Below are positions 43,534 through 52,020 of a DNA stretch of 64,000 nucleotides, piece by piece (the stretch's first letter is position 1; every line of letters starts with the position of its first letter). A program made the position numbers and the translations under genes. Source of the stretch: UBA10349 sp003485905 (GTDB lineage Bacteria; Pseudomonadota; Gammaproteobacteria; Arenicellales; Arenicellaceae); the NCBI GenBank assembly GCA_943787185.1, contig CALSLL010000002.1, positions 1 through 64,000 of the forward strand, written 5' to 3'. The notes under the pieces were generated by a model, which saw only the letters and a list, made by a program, of their open reading frames with translations, searched no databases and was not told where the DNA came from.

Positions 43534-44526
43534 ATGAAGAAAAATAGAACTCAATCAGAAGACGCTAGCATTTCCTTTTTGGACGTTATTTGCTGCGGTT
43601 TCGGGGCAATCGTATTGTTAATGATGATTACCCGGACTATGCCACCGCATTCGCTTGAACAGGCGGTGCCTGAAGAGGGGAGAGTTGCTGATTTACAAGC
43701 AGCGCTATTCGAAATACGTGGTGAAACGACTGTGTTGAATCGTGATATGACGGTTAAGCAAGAACAGTTGTCAGAATATTTAGAAAAAATCGCGATTCTT
43801 ACCCAGCAATTTAATGCCATGGCCGCTGCCATGAATGATAGCGGTGGGGAAGAAGATGAAAGATCAAGTGAGCTTGAGAAGTTGCTGGCTGCTCGCCAAA
43901 GTATGACTGAGGAAATGGAGAGACTTCTGCAAGATAAGGAAATTCAAAATAAAGATTTGGTTGGTGGTATACCCGTAGATAGTGAATACATTGTATTTAT
44001 TATTGATACCTCGGGTAGTATGCAGTCAGCTGCATGGCGTAAGGTTATCGATGAAGTGGTTGCCACTCTGGATGTGTATCCGAATGTTAAAGGAATTCAG
44101 GTGCTGAACGATATGGGCGATTATATGTTTCGACAGTATCGTGATCGATGGATTCCGGATACGCCTGAGCGACGCACCGCAATTGTTCGTAGTTTGCGAA
44201 CATGGAGGCCATTTAGTAATAGCAGCCCGGTTGAAGGAATTGATGCCGCGATCCGTTCCTTTTATGATGAGAATAAGAAAATTAGTCTTTATGTTTTTGG
44301 GGATGACTTTACCGGCGGTTCAGTGGCTCGCGTTGTAACGGCGGTTGATCGCCTTAATCGAGAACGACGAGATGGTGAGCGCAGAGTCCGCATTCATGCA
44401 ATTGGTTTTCCGGTTTATTACATGGGGCAGCGAGCACAGCCTGAAAGCAGCATTCGTTTTGCCGCATTGATGCGTGAGTTAACCTGGCGTAATGGCGGTA
44501 CATTTGTAGGTTTAAACGGTCTTTAA
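43534..44526 (+). CDS. vWA protein with ExbD/TolR-like membrane helix (2)
   Basis: 330 residues, a paralogue of the preceding gene. N-terminal helix 'ISFLDVICCGFGAIVLLMMI' with D17, again with the SFLD...CG.GA motif, then a coiled coil (about 48-140). vWA domain (about 150-330) with MIDAS D158-x-S160-x-S162 in 'FIIDTSGSMQ', Ser/Thr in 'SSPVEGIDAAI' and Asp in 'LYVFGDDFTGG'. Two different Asp-helix subunits may form a heterodimer inside the channel pentamer, as ExbD does as a homodimer. It starts 12 bases after its paralogue. Confidence 0.82.
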   Translation: MKKNRTQSEDASISFLDVICCGFGAIVLLMMITRTMPPHSLEQAVPEEGRVADLQAALFEIRGETTVLNRDMTVKQEQLSEYLEKIAILTQQFNAMAAAMNDSGGEEDERSSELEKLLAARQSMTEEMERLLQDKEIQNKDLVGGIPVDSEYIVFIIDTSGSMQSAAWRKVIDEVVATLDVYPNVKGIQVLNDMGDYMFRQYRDRWIPDTPERRTAIVRSLRTWRPFSNSSPVEGIDAAIRSFYDENKKISLYVFGDDFTGGSVARVVTAVDRLNRERRDGERRVRIHAIGFPVYYMGQRAQPESSIRFAALMRELTWRNGGTFVGLNGL

Positions 44527-44536
44527 TATTCTAAAA

Positions 44537-45157
44537 ATGAATAAAATAGCTAAAACAGTCCAGATCTGCATCTTGCTGTGTTGTGCTGTGTTGACAGGCT
44601 GCGGAGGAACCGCAGTGGTTGTAACCGATGAATATCCTATTCCTTTACTGGAGAAGTATCCGTATTCTGCAGGTGTCGTTATACCGCCGGAATTTGCCAA
44701 TTATATCTATGAAGAGAGTAGAGATGATCGTGGCATGAAATCCGTTGATCTAGGCGCGGCACAGGCTGCGATTCTTGGCAATGTTCTGGGCGGCATGTTT
44801 ACTACGTTGGAGCAGTACGAGTCGCGACCAGAATCAATAAATGTTGATGTAATGTTCGAGCCTAGGTTGGAAGATTTTCAATACGCATTACCCGCTGAAA
44901 CGAGCGTGGAAGTACTCGAGGTATGGGCCAAGTATTCCATACGGATTTCTGATAGCGCGGGGCGTGAAATAACAGATTGGGCTGTTACCGCTTACGGAAA
45001 ATCTGACCAGCGATTTATGTCCAGCAGGGGTTCGATCTTTGGTGAAGCCGTGCGTGTGGCGGTTCGCGATCTAGGTGCCAATATAATTCTGGGCTTACCA
45101 CGTGATATTGGTTTTAAATCTTGGCTGGACGATCAGGGCGCGGAGCTATCCCCATGA
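44537..45157 (+). CDS. Lipoprotein, envelope operon
   Basis: 206 residues with a lipobox 'AVLTGC' (Cys near residue 22) after 'CILLCC'. The mature part has mixed alpha/beta content ('INVDVMFEPRLEDFQYALPA', 'EVWAKYSIRISDSAGREITD') resembling YajG- or LptE-like small lipoprotein folds, but with no decisive motif. It ends in the next gene's start region (ATGA overlap). Probably an outer-membrane component of the machine. Confidence 0.75.
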   Translation: MNKIAKTVQICILLCCAVLTGCGGTAVVVTDEYPIPLLEKYPYSAGVVIPPEFANYIYEESRDDRGMKSVDLGAAQAAILGNVLGGMFTTLEQYESRPESINVDVMFEPRLEDFQYALPAETSVEVLEVWAKYSIRISDSAGREITDWAVTAYGKSDQRFMSSRGSIFGEAVRVAVRDLGANIILGLPRDIGFKSWLDDQGAELSP

Positions 45158-45825
45158 ACCGAATGATTAAAGACTTAGTTATGTTGGCATGTGTAATGGC
45201 GTTAGTTGGCTGTTCAACCGTGCGAGTCGAAGAAAATCGCATTGAGACGGTCGTCTTAGACAGTACTGATGCCGTTGCTGTTCTTGGACGCCGACATGGA
45301 AGCAGTTACAACACCGAATACGATTTGGTGTCGTGTGTTGCAAATGACGTTGGCCGTGATGGTCTGCAAGTTATTAGTGAGACGGTGTTATCAGACGAGC
45401 TCTATCCGTGGCTTGAGCCGAGGATAGCGCCCATCAAAATCGAAGCTATGCTGTATATGATGAATAGACCGACAGTGCGCGAACGGTTAAACGCGATGAA
45501 TTTGCGATATGTTGTCTGGGTTGATGGGTCCACCGAGACTACGGATCAGTCTGGTTCGATGAGCTGTGCAATTGCGCCTGGATTTGCCGGGTGCTATGGC
45601 ATGGGTATTTGGACCAATGAATCTGGGTACGAGGTGTCAATATGGGATATTGAAGAAAATCGAGAAATCGATCAAATTTCTGTAAGCGCCGAAGGGACTT
45701 CATATCTACCTGCGATAATCGTGCCTATTCCTATAATTGCTCGAGTGCAGTCCAGCGCTTGCAATGGAATAGCGATGCAAATTAAAAGCTACTTTAAAGG
45801 TGAGACAGGTGAAACACCAAATTAA
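45154..45825 (+). CDS. Lipoprotein, envelope operon
   Basis: 223 residues from ATG 45154, overlapping the previous stop (ATGA); the frame is open from 45121 inside the previous gene. Lipobox 'MALVGC' (Cys near 19). The mature part contains six Cys-containing or Gly-rich segments, such as 'SMSCAIAPGFAGCYGMGIW' and 'YEVSIWDIEENREIDQISV'. No named family is recognised. It overlaps the M48 protease gene by 17 bases. Confidence 0.75.
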   Translation: MNRMIKDLVMLACVMALVGCSTVRVEENRIETVVLDSTDAVAVLGRRHGSSYNTEYDLVSCVANDVGRDGLQVISETVLSDELYPWLEPRIAPIKIEAMLYMMNRPTVRERLNAMNLRYVVWVDGSTETTDQSGSMSCAIAPGFAGCYGMGIWTNESGYEVSIWDIEENREIDQISVSAEGTSYLPAIIVPIPIIARVQSSACNGIAMQIKSYFKGETGETPN

Positions 45826-47242
45826 CATTTCGTTTCGAGCGCTGATATGCATAGTGTGCATGTTAGGCGTCGGGTTGTATGTAGTGCCAGCTGATTCCGC
45901 TGAAAAAGTCGGTACTTATGAGAAGCTACATAGACAATACATAGCAGACAATCCGCTTTACCCTGATGCAAATGTTCAAGCTTATATAAATAAAGTTGGT
46001 CAGCGTATGGCTACGGTCAGTAAGTCGAGAGGGTTTGAATACAAGTTTTTTCTAATCGATAGCTTTGATGTGAACGCATTTGCGGCACCGGGAGGATATA
46101 TATATTTTAATAGAGGACTCTTTATTCAGCTGAAGACCGAGGCACAGTTGGCGGCTGTATTAGGTCATGAGGTAGGCCATATCGCGGGGCGGCACCATGA
46201 GCGAGGAAAGGCGAAACGTGGTGGAGGGACGTTTTTAACGATATTGACGGCTCTCATGACCGGTAGCGGTGATGCAATGCAAGCAGCCGATCTGCTGTCT
46301 CAGGTTTCTACTTATGGCCATCAGAGAGAGTTAGAAATGGAGGCTGATGAATATGGATTGGAATACCTTTCTAAAGCAGGATATGACCCCGCAGCGATGG
46401 TCGAAGTAATCGAAATACTGCGCAGTAATCGACGTTTTGTAGGTGAAATTGCAAGTGCCGAGGGAAAAACACCGGGCACCTACCATGGTGTCTATGCGAC
46501 TCACCCGCGTGATGATCAGCGTTTGAGACGAGGTGTTGGTAACTTGCCGGGTGACTCAACAATTACGCTCGGCGATGACGGAGAGTTTCGAGAGGCAGTC
46601 GACGGAATGCTCTATGGAGGTGGCACGATGCCTGAAAATGCTCCGAAACTTCCGCCGGAAACATACATTGATAAAACCAACCGGTTTTCTATTTTGTTTC
46701 CAAAGGATTGGACTACCGAGGTAGGGCCACCGTTACGCTCTACTTCGAAGAACGAGAAGGAGTGGTTGGAAGTGCAGGTCAGCACACGAAATGGAAGCAA
46801 GACGCCTGCCGAGTATATTCAGTCGAATATGCCTAAAGTAATACTTTTTGGTACCAAAGATGTTCGGCTTAGCGGTTTGTTGGGCCACATGGGAGCGGTG
46901 AATACAACAGAGGAAAATGCTAAATCGGAAAGGCTTGCTGTGTTTTTTAACGGTAATCGAGTTTACCAGATCAACTATTACAATTCGTCATCGTCTTCAC
47001 CGAGGCACGATGACCAATTTCAAGCGCTGCTGGAAACATTTAGACCGTATCGGGAGGTTTCAAGCTCGCCTCAAAAGTTGCCTCGTGTTCGTTATGTCAA
47101 AGCAAAACAAGGGATGACGTTTAGAGCTTTGGACCGAGCATTAAACATGGGTAGTTATGGGGAGCAACAATTGCGAGCTATCAATGGATATTACCCGTTC
47201 GGTGAGCCAAAACCTGGTGAGTGGATAAAGATCGTGCAATAA
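45809..47242 (+). CDS. M48-family periplasmic metalloprotease with LysM-like tail
   Basis: 477 residues from GTG 45809 (AGGTGA upstream); another GTG in frame is at 45800. A signal peptide runs to about residue 30. The catalytic zinc motif HEVGH lies in 'LAAVLGHEVGHIAGRHHERG', with the distal Glu in 'LEMEADEYGLEYLSKAG'. A middle domain follows. The C-terminal 'VRYVKAKQGMTFRALDRALN' and 'LRAINGYYPFGEPKPGEWIK' fit the LysM-like domain found on BepA/YfgC-type proteases. It likely processes or quality-controls envelope proteins, perhaps the operon's own lipoproteins. Confidence 0.9.
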   Translation: MKHQINISFRALICIVCMLGVGLYVVPADSAEKVGTYEKLHRQYIADNPLYPDANVQAYINKVGQRMATVSKSRGFEYKFFLIDSFDVNAFAAPGGYIYFNRGLFIQLKTEAQLAAVLGHEVGHIAGRHHERGKAKRGGGTFLTILTALMTGSGDAMQAADLLSQVSTYGHQRELEMEADEYGLEYLSKAGYDPAAMVEVIEILRSNRRFVGEIASAEGKTPGTYHGVYATHPRDDQRLRRGVGNLPGDSTITLGDDGEFREAVDGMLYGGGTMPENAPKLPPETYIDKTNRFSILFPKDWTTEVGPPLRSTSKNEKEWLEVQVSTRNGSKTPAEYIQSNMPKVILFGTKDVRLSGLLGHMGAVNTTEENAKSERLAVFFNGNRVYQINYYNSSSSSPRHDDQFQALLETFRPYREVSSSPQKLPRVRYVKAKQGMTFRALDRALNMGSYGEQQLRAINGYYPFGEPKPGEWIKIVQ

Positions 47243-47243
47243 G

Positions 47244-47264
47244 TTCAGACATTGTTTGTCTGAA
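47244..47264. terminator. Perfect hairpin after the envelope operon
   Basis: Perfect 8-base arms TTCAGACA / TGTCTGAA with a 5-base loop, directly after the M48 stop codon. No T-run follows, so it may be a weak terminator, an mRNA end-protection hairpin, or an operator for fur, which starts 80 bases on. Confidence 0.45.
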
Positions 47265-47343
47265 TGGTGAGGATGCTGCGTAAACTTCTGAACTCGTGTT
47301 AAGATTTCGGCCAGCTTATACGAAGGAAAAACTAGGGTTTATT

Positions 47344-47757
47344 ATGTCAAGTAGCGAAGAGCTAAGGCAGGCGGGTTTAAAGACCACATTACCCCGACTG
47401 AAAATCTTGGGTATCATGGAAGAAGCCGCAGACCAGCATTTTACTGCCGAAGATGTATATAAAAGGTTGCTAGATACCGGTGAAGAGATTGGTTTGGCTA
47501 CCGTTTATCGTGTGTTAACGCAGTTTGAAGACGCAGAGCTGGTTATCCGACATAATTTCGAAGGTGGTCGATCGGTGTTCGAGCTTAATGACGGGCACCA
47601 CCATGATCATCTGGTTTGCGTTAAGTGCAGCAAAGTTATCGAGTTTTATAATGAAGGGATTGAAAAGCTGCAGGACAAAGTTGCTGAAGAGCATAATTTT
47701 AAATTGCAGGAGCATTCTTTGGTGATGTATGGCATGTGTGAGAGCTGTTCTACTTAG
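47344..47757 (+). CDS. fur: Ferric uptake regulator Fur
   Basis: 137 residues from ATG 47344. The frame is open from 47296, but the shorter start matches Fur length. N-terminal winged helix ('LRQAGLKTTLPRLKILGIME', 'GLATVYRVLTQFEDAELVIR'), then the metal sites: 'GHHHDHLVCVKCSKVIEFYN' with HHxHDH and CxxC, and a C-terminal 'MYGMCESCST' Cys pair. With Fe2+ it represses iron uptake. A consensus Fur box sits before feoA at 15094. No clear Fur box was seen before fur itself. Confidence 0.95.
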   Translation: MSSSEELRQAGLKTTLPRLKILGIMEEAADQHFTAEDVYKRLLDTGEEIGLATVYRVLTQFEDAELVIRHNFEGGRSVFELNDGHHHDHLVCVKCSKVIEFYNEGIEKLQDKVAEEHNFKLQEHSLVMYGMCESCST

Positions 47758-47885
47758 GCACACGATTTTCATCCTTTAGCTCCAACTGATAATTTTCAAA
47801 CCTAATTTTGGCGAAGATCGCTAAATTTCAGGTTAGAATCCGTAACTACATAAAACGCTAAATAGACCAAAGATAGGGTATAGGA

Positions 47886-48272
47886 ATGAGTAATACTCCA
47901 ACCGAACTTAAGTACGCGGCGACTCATGAATGGGTTCGTTTAATGGGGGATGATCTAATTGAAGTTGGTTTGACTGATTATGCTCAGGAATCGCTGGGTG
48001 ATGTGGTGTACGTCGAGCTGCCAGAAGTTGGGTCGTCGGTATCTGCAGCTCAAGAGTGTTGCGCGGTTGAATCTGTTAAAGCGGCTTCCGACATCTATGC
48101 ACCGTTAAGCGGTGAAATAATTGAAGTTAATTTAGCGCTAGATGAGAATCCTGAGCTTATTAACCAAGGGCCATATGATAAGGGTTGGATGTTTCGTATT
48201 CGTTGTGCTGATGTGTCAGATTTAGATCGTTTGTTATCAAGCGATAGTTATGTTGAAACGCTGAGTGATTAG
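47886..48272 (+). CDS. gcvH: Glycine cleavage system H protein
   Basis: 128 residues, the usual size. The lipoyl domain carries the lipoylated Lys65 in 'AVESVKAASDIYAPLSGE'. Also visible are 'THEWVRLMGDDLIEVGLTDY', 'LGDVVYVELPEVGSSV' and 'NQGPYDKGWMFRIR'. It shuttles the aminomethyl group between GcvP and GcvT. No gcvT or gcvP is in the window, so those genes are elsewhere. Confidence 0.95.
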   Translation: MSNTPTELKYAATHEWVRLMGDDLIEVGLTDYAQESLGDVVYVELPEVGSSVSAAQECCAVESVKAASDIYAPLSGEIIEVNLALDENPELINQGPYDKGWMFRIRCADVSDLDRLLSSDSYVETLSD

Positions 48273-48402
48273 TAATTTGTAGCTAAATTTCTCATTCGTT
48301 TCTTTCATGTAACGACCTGCTGTGACGTGATTCGAAACTGGGTTCCTTTCCAAGTGAGCTCCACGCAGAACTTATTTATAAAAACTAATAATAAAATCAA
48401 TT

Positions 48403-49353
48403 ATGGAAAGTAAAAAACGTGCCCTGATTTGCGGGTCAATGGCGTATGACACCATTATGGTGTTTGAAGATAAATTTAGAAACCATATTTTGCCCGACAA
48501 AGTTCATATGTTGAATGTCAGCTTTTTGGTTCCGGGTATGCGACGCGAGTTTGGCGGGTGTGCTGGGAATATAGCTTACAACCTGAAGTTACTGGGCGGT
48601 GATCCACTAATTATGGCAACTGTGGGTGATGATTTTGATCCTTACGCCAACTGGCTAGATAAGAATAAGATTGATCGCACACACGTTCGTCAAATTAAAG
48701 ATGCTTTTACTGGGCAGGCTTTTATTACCACAGATATGGAAGACAACCAGATTACTGCGTTTCATCCAGGGGCAATGTCCCGTTCGGATAAGAATACGGT
48801 GAGGATGGCTAAAAATGTCGGAATAGGAATTGTTTCGCCTGATGGCCGCGATGGGATGATTGAACACGCCGCACAATTTGCCAAGTTGGGGATACCTTTT
48901 GTATTTGATCCTGGTCAAGGTCTACCCATGTTCGATGGCAGTGATTTGGAACAATTTATCAAGCAAGCCAATTTTATGGTCGTGAACGATTATGAAGCTC
49001 AGATGATCGAAAATCAGACTGGTCGTGAAATCGGTTTGATCGCAAGGGATCTGGAGATGCTTTTGGTTACAAAGGGAGCGAAAGGCGCGAGCTTGTACAC
49101 CGAAGGTCGAATCACTGAGATCCCAGCGGCACCAATAGGTACTGCTTTAGACCCTACCGGGTGTGGCGATGCATTAAGGGGAGGCTTGTTGTATGGATAC
49201 CTGAATGGCTTGGATTGGGAGACTTCGGCGCTAATCGGTTCACTACTCGGTGCAGTCAAAATCGAATCAGTTGGCCCGCAGAACCATAAATTTTCTAAAA
49301 AGGCATTCTGCGAACGATTTTCAACAAGCTTTGGCCGGAAGCTAAAACTATAA
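48403..49353 (+). CDS. PfkB-family sugar/nucleoside kinase
   Basis: 316 residues. Ribokinase/adenosine-kinase fold with an N-terminal 'CGSMAYDTIMVFEDKFRN', 'FGGCAGNIAYNLKLLGGDPL' (substrate Gly motif) and the C-terminal catalytic 'DPTGCGDALRGGLLYGYL', where Asp in GCGDA is the base. The Cys-for-Ala in the GAGD motif (GCGD) is seen in adenosine-kinase-like members. Phosphorylates adenosine or a related nucleoside or sugar. Single gene, 130 bases after gcvH. Confidence 0.87.
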   Translation: MESKKRALICGSMAYDTIMVFEDKFRNHILPDKVHMLNVSFLVPGMRREFGGCAGNIAYNLKLLGGDPLIMATVGDDFDPYANWLDKNKIDRTHVRQIKDAFTGQAFITTDMEDNQITAFHPGAMSRSDKNTVRMAKNVGIGIVSPDGRDGMIEHAAQFAKLGIPFVFDPGQGLPMFDGSDLEQFIKQANFMVVNDYEAQMIENQTGREIGLIARDLEMLLVTKGAKGASLYTEGRITEIPAAPIGTALDPTGCGDALRGGLLYGYLNGLDWETSALIGSLLGAVKIESVGPQNHKFSKKAFCERFSTSFGRKLKL

Positions 49354-49530
49354 ATCTAAACCTGTAAATATAGTTGGTCGGCTGCTGGCCGGGCGCTAAT
49401 CTCGCTGCGATGGCCTTGACCTGAGGCCCGGTTACGTAATAAATAATCGGGTCGCCGCTAGTCTGTATCTGTAAATCTGTTTTACTGAAAGGCGTTAGCG
49501 GCGAGCAAGTTAGATTTGATGGCTTGGAAA

Positions 49531-50349
49531 TTACATTAGGTCTGAAAGCGATGGTAATTGAGTTTCCGCATAACCCGTTGGTAACGCGGTTGTGCCAGCA
49601 GGTATTGACTCATTGCTGACTTGCTCTATGTTCATCGAGTTGCTCTCACCAGTAGAATTCGTGCCCTGAATAATCAGATTGTCGGTTTCTATATCTCCAA
49701 ATGCTGGTACGTTACCGCCTAGCATACCGCTAAACTGCTGGGCTTTACTCGCCATTTTAAATGTGAAATTTTGCATTCCTACAAGGGTCTGATAATCCTC
49801 ATCTGAAATTCCGATATTGTTGCCTTGACTAAAACATACGTTAGCAATGATCTGGCCATCTTGTATAACATTGTTAACACTGCACGCTATGCCACCATAT
49901 TCCGCATTTCCAGTTTGTTGTAGGGTAGGCGCTGATGGCGTAGCTTGCTCCGTCATTCCACTTAAGCCGAAGCCGCCCATTAATTCCTGCATTTGCGCTT
50001 GTTCTTCAGCGGACATGTTCTGCATTTGAGCTGCGAGCTGTTGTTGAATTATTGATGCCATACCGCTTGCTTGGCCGGCAAAATTATCAATTGCTTGTTC
50101 ATTTATACGCATCGCGGTTTTTTTAGAGTGGTCAAGAACGTACATTGTTGCGGAAGCGGGTTCGAAAACAATGTCTGTATTAGCATCTCCAGCATCTTTA
50201 ATGAGGACTCGGCCATCTTGCACATAGGCAGTTTGAGAGCCGGTCTGGTCACTTCCTTCACCTGAATAGCTAATAATTGCATCACCATAAGAAACACTGG
50301 AATTTACTAGAACCAGAGCTGAGCTAAATATTATTAGAAAGTTTTTCAT
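49531..50349 (-). CDS. Exported protein, DUF4412-like
   Basis: 272 residues. A signal peptide ends near 'VSYGDA' (residue 24). The mature N-terminal half is beta-rich ('IISYSGEGSDQTGSQTAYVQ', 'ATMYVLDHSKKTAMRINEQA'), then a Met/Gln-rich helical stretch (about 90-135, 'QQLAAQMQNMSAEEQAQMQE'). The layout of a beta domain with 'VLDHSKKTAMRI' resembles DUF4412-type outer-membrane-associated proteins. Function unknown. Single gene divergent from lgt. Confidence 0.7.
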   Translation of the reverse strand: MKNFLIIFSSALVLVNSSVSYGDAIISYSGEGSDQTGSQTAYVQDGRVLIKDAGDANTDIVFEPASATMYVLDHSKKTAMRINEQAIDNFAGQASGMASIIQQQLAAQMQNMSAEEQAQMQELMGGFGLSGMTEQATPSAPTLQQTGNAEYGGIACSVNNVIQDGQIIANVCFSQGNNIGISDEDYQTLVGMQNFTFKMASKAQQFSGMLGGNVPAFGDIETDNLIIQGTNSTGESNSMNIEQVSNESIPAGTTALPTGYAETQLPSLSDLM

Positions 50350-50552
50350 TATCGTTTCCTAAATTGGATTGTAGTTGGGTCGGCTAGAATTAATAGGCTA
50401 TTGCCCATTTTATTCGGTAAGTATATTGATGTCCGAATATCGGATTTCAACGAATTTTTTTGTATTCGCTAGCTTGGCAAATTTTAACAACGCCGCAATA
50501 TTCCGAAGTATCGTATAATCGCATTTCTTTCAATGCCGGTTTTTTAGCCATA

Positions 50553-51323
50553 ATGCAATATCCAGAAATAGACCCTATTGCTCTGCAGCTCGGGCCAGTG
50601 GCCATACATTGGTATGGCTTAATGTACTTGCTGAGTTTTTTGTTAGTTTACTTGATCGGGAATTATCGCGCTAATCGTATTGCAAGTGGATGGAACAAGG
50701 AGCAAATATCTGATTTGATATTTTTTGGGGCTCTCGGCGTCGTGTTGGGTGGGCGATTAGGTTATGCCTTATTTTATAATTTTTCTTCTTATGTAGATAA
50801 CCCACTCAATATTCTAAAAGTGTGGCAAGGGGGCATGTCATTTCACGGCGGGTTGATTGGGGTTATTATTGCGATGATATTTTTTGCTCGAACCCGGGGC
50901 AAAATATTTTGGCAAGTAGCCGATTTTGCAGCAGTGCTAACACCGATCGGATTGTTTCTAGGGCGGATCGCTAATTTTATTAATCAAGAGTTGTGGGGAC
51001 GCACTACAGATTTGCCCTGGGGTATCATCTTTCCATTGGCAGGCCCTCAAGCACGACATCCTTCGATGCTCTACGAAGCGTTACTTGAAGGTTTAGTGCT
51101 ATTTTCGATTCTGTGGTGGTACTCTTCACGCAAACGACCTGATGGTCGGGTTGCTGGCTTATTTTTATGTTTATATGGCGTGTTTCGTTTTTCTGTAGAG
51201 TTTGTGCGGGAACCTGATGCACACATAGGTTTTATTGCTGGGGATTGGCTAACAATGGGGCATTTGCTATGTTTGCCGATGATAACTTTTGGCGTTTGGT
51301 TGCTATTTACAAAGAGCGATTGA
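50553..51323 (+). CDS. lgt: Prolipoprotein diacylglyceryl transferase
   Basis: 256 residues from ATG 50553; an upstream TTG (50460) in the same frame would add 31 residues not seen in Lgt. Seven membrane helices. Lgt signature: 'SFHGGLIGVIIAMIFFARTR' with the catalytic His, 'LFLGRIANFINQELWGRTTD', 'HPSMLYEALLEGLVLFSILW' and 'EFVREPDAHIGF'. It transfers diacylglycerol to the lipobox Cys of prolipoproteins, including the several in the 33-47 kb operon. Confidence 0.95.
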   Translation: MQYPEIDPIALQLGPVAIHWYGLMYLLSFLLVYLIGNYRANRIASGWNKEQISDLIFFGALGVVLGGRLGYALFYNFSSYVDNPLNILKVWQGGMSFHGGLIGVIIAMIFFARTRGKIFWQVADFAAVLTPIGLFLGRIANFINQELWGRTTDLPWGIIFPLAGPQARHPSMLYEALLEGLVLFSILWWYSSRKRPDGRVAGLFLCLYGVFRFSVEFVREPDAHIGFIAGDWLTMGHLLCLPMITFGVWLLFTKSD

Positions 51324-51327
51324 TTAG

Positions 51328-51948
51328 ATGAATAGAAAAAATAAATTTCGGACATGGTTTGGGCTGTTATTCGTATGGTTTTTGTTTCCTGCCACGAGTG
51401 TGCAGGGGCAGATCGCAAAGTGCCAAGATGCGGATGGCAAGTGGCACTATGGAAACTTTGCATCTGAAGAATGTGCACAGTCTGACGTTACCCATATGGA
51501 TGGAAGTGGAAATGTTTTAGGGCGAGAGAGTCGACCACTTACGGATGAAGAGTTAGCAGAGGCAAAAGAGACAGCCGAGCGAGATTCAGCATTGCAGGCT
51601 AAGCTAGATTTAGAACTGGCAGAGCGAGCCCGCATTGCAGATATATATGATACCGAAGAAGATATTGCGCGGGCGCGCGACAACAAGTTGCAAACGGTTG
51701 AACAGCAGCTGGCAACTGTGGATTCTTTATTGGTATTGCGCAGAAATCGATTGGATCAAGTTTCTGAAAGCTTGGCCTCGGCTAGGCCAGAAGCTACCGG
51801 TCTCATCGATCGTCTGACAATTGAGAAAGACTCACTTACATCACAGATTTTGGAATATGAGGCAGCAATTGCTGAAGCAGAACTGCGTAAAATTGAGATT
51901 GAGTCTAATTATAAAAGAGAACTAATGATCTACCGCGATTTTAATTGA
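51328..51948 (+). CDS. Exported DUF4124-domain coiled-coil protein
   Basis: 206 residues. A signal peptide ends near 'TSVQGQ' (residue 28), followed by a DUF4124-like domain ('IAKCQDADGKWHYGNFASEE' and 'CAQSDVTHMDGSGNVLG', about 29-70) with the conserved Cys pair. A long Glu/Ala-rich coiled coil follows (about 75-200). It begins 5 bases after the lgt stop. Periplasmic. No enzymatic motif. Confidence 0.78.
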   Translation: MNRKNKFRTWFGLLFVWFLFPATSVQGQIAKCQDADGKWHYGNFASEECAQSDVTHMDGSGNVLGRESRPLTDEELAEAKETAERDSALQAKLDLELAERARIADIYDTEEDIARARDNKLQTVEQQLATVDSLLVLRRNRLDQVSESLASARPEATGLIDRLTIEKDSLTSQILEYEAAIAEAELRKIEIESNYKRELMIYRDFN

Positions 51949-52020
51949 GGCCGTTTTGACTAAATTTTGTACCTGCCTAAGCGGTGGGTCCTTGCAAATC
52001 GTTGGTGTGTAGGGGGCGCA

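Noticed and set aside
40279..44526. Zorya anti-phage system (ZorA/ZorB channel)
   Set aside because: The channel and partner helices recall ZorAB, but there is no OmpA-type peptidoglycan-binding domain and no ZorC/ZorD or ZorE effector nearby; the neighbours are lipoproteins and scaffolds.
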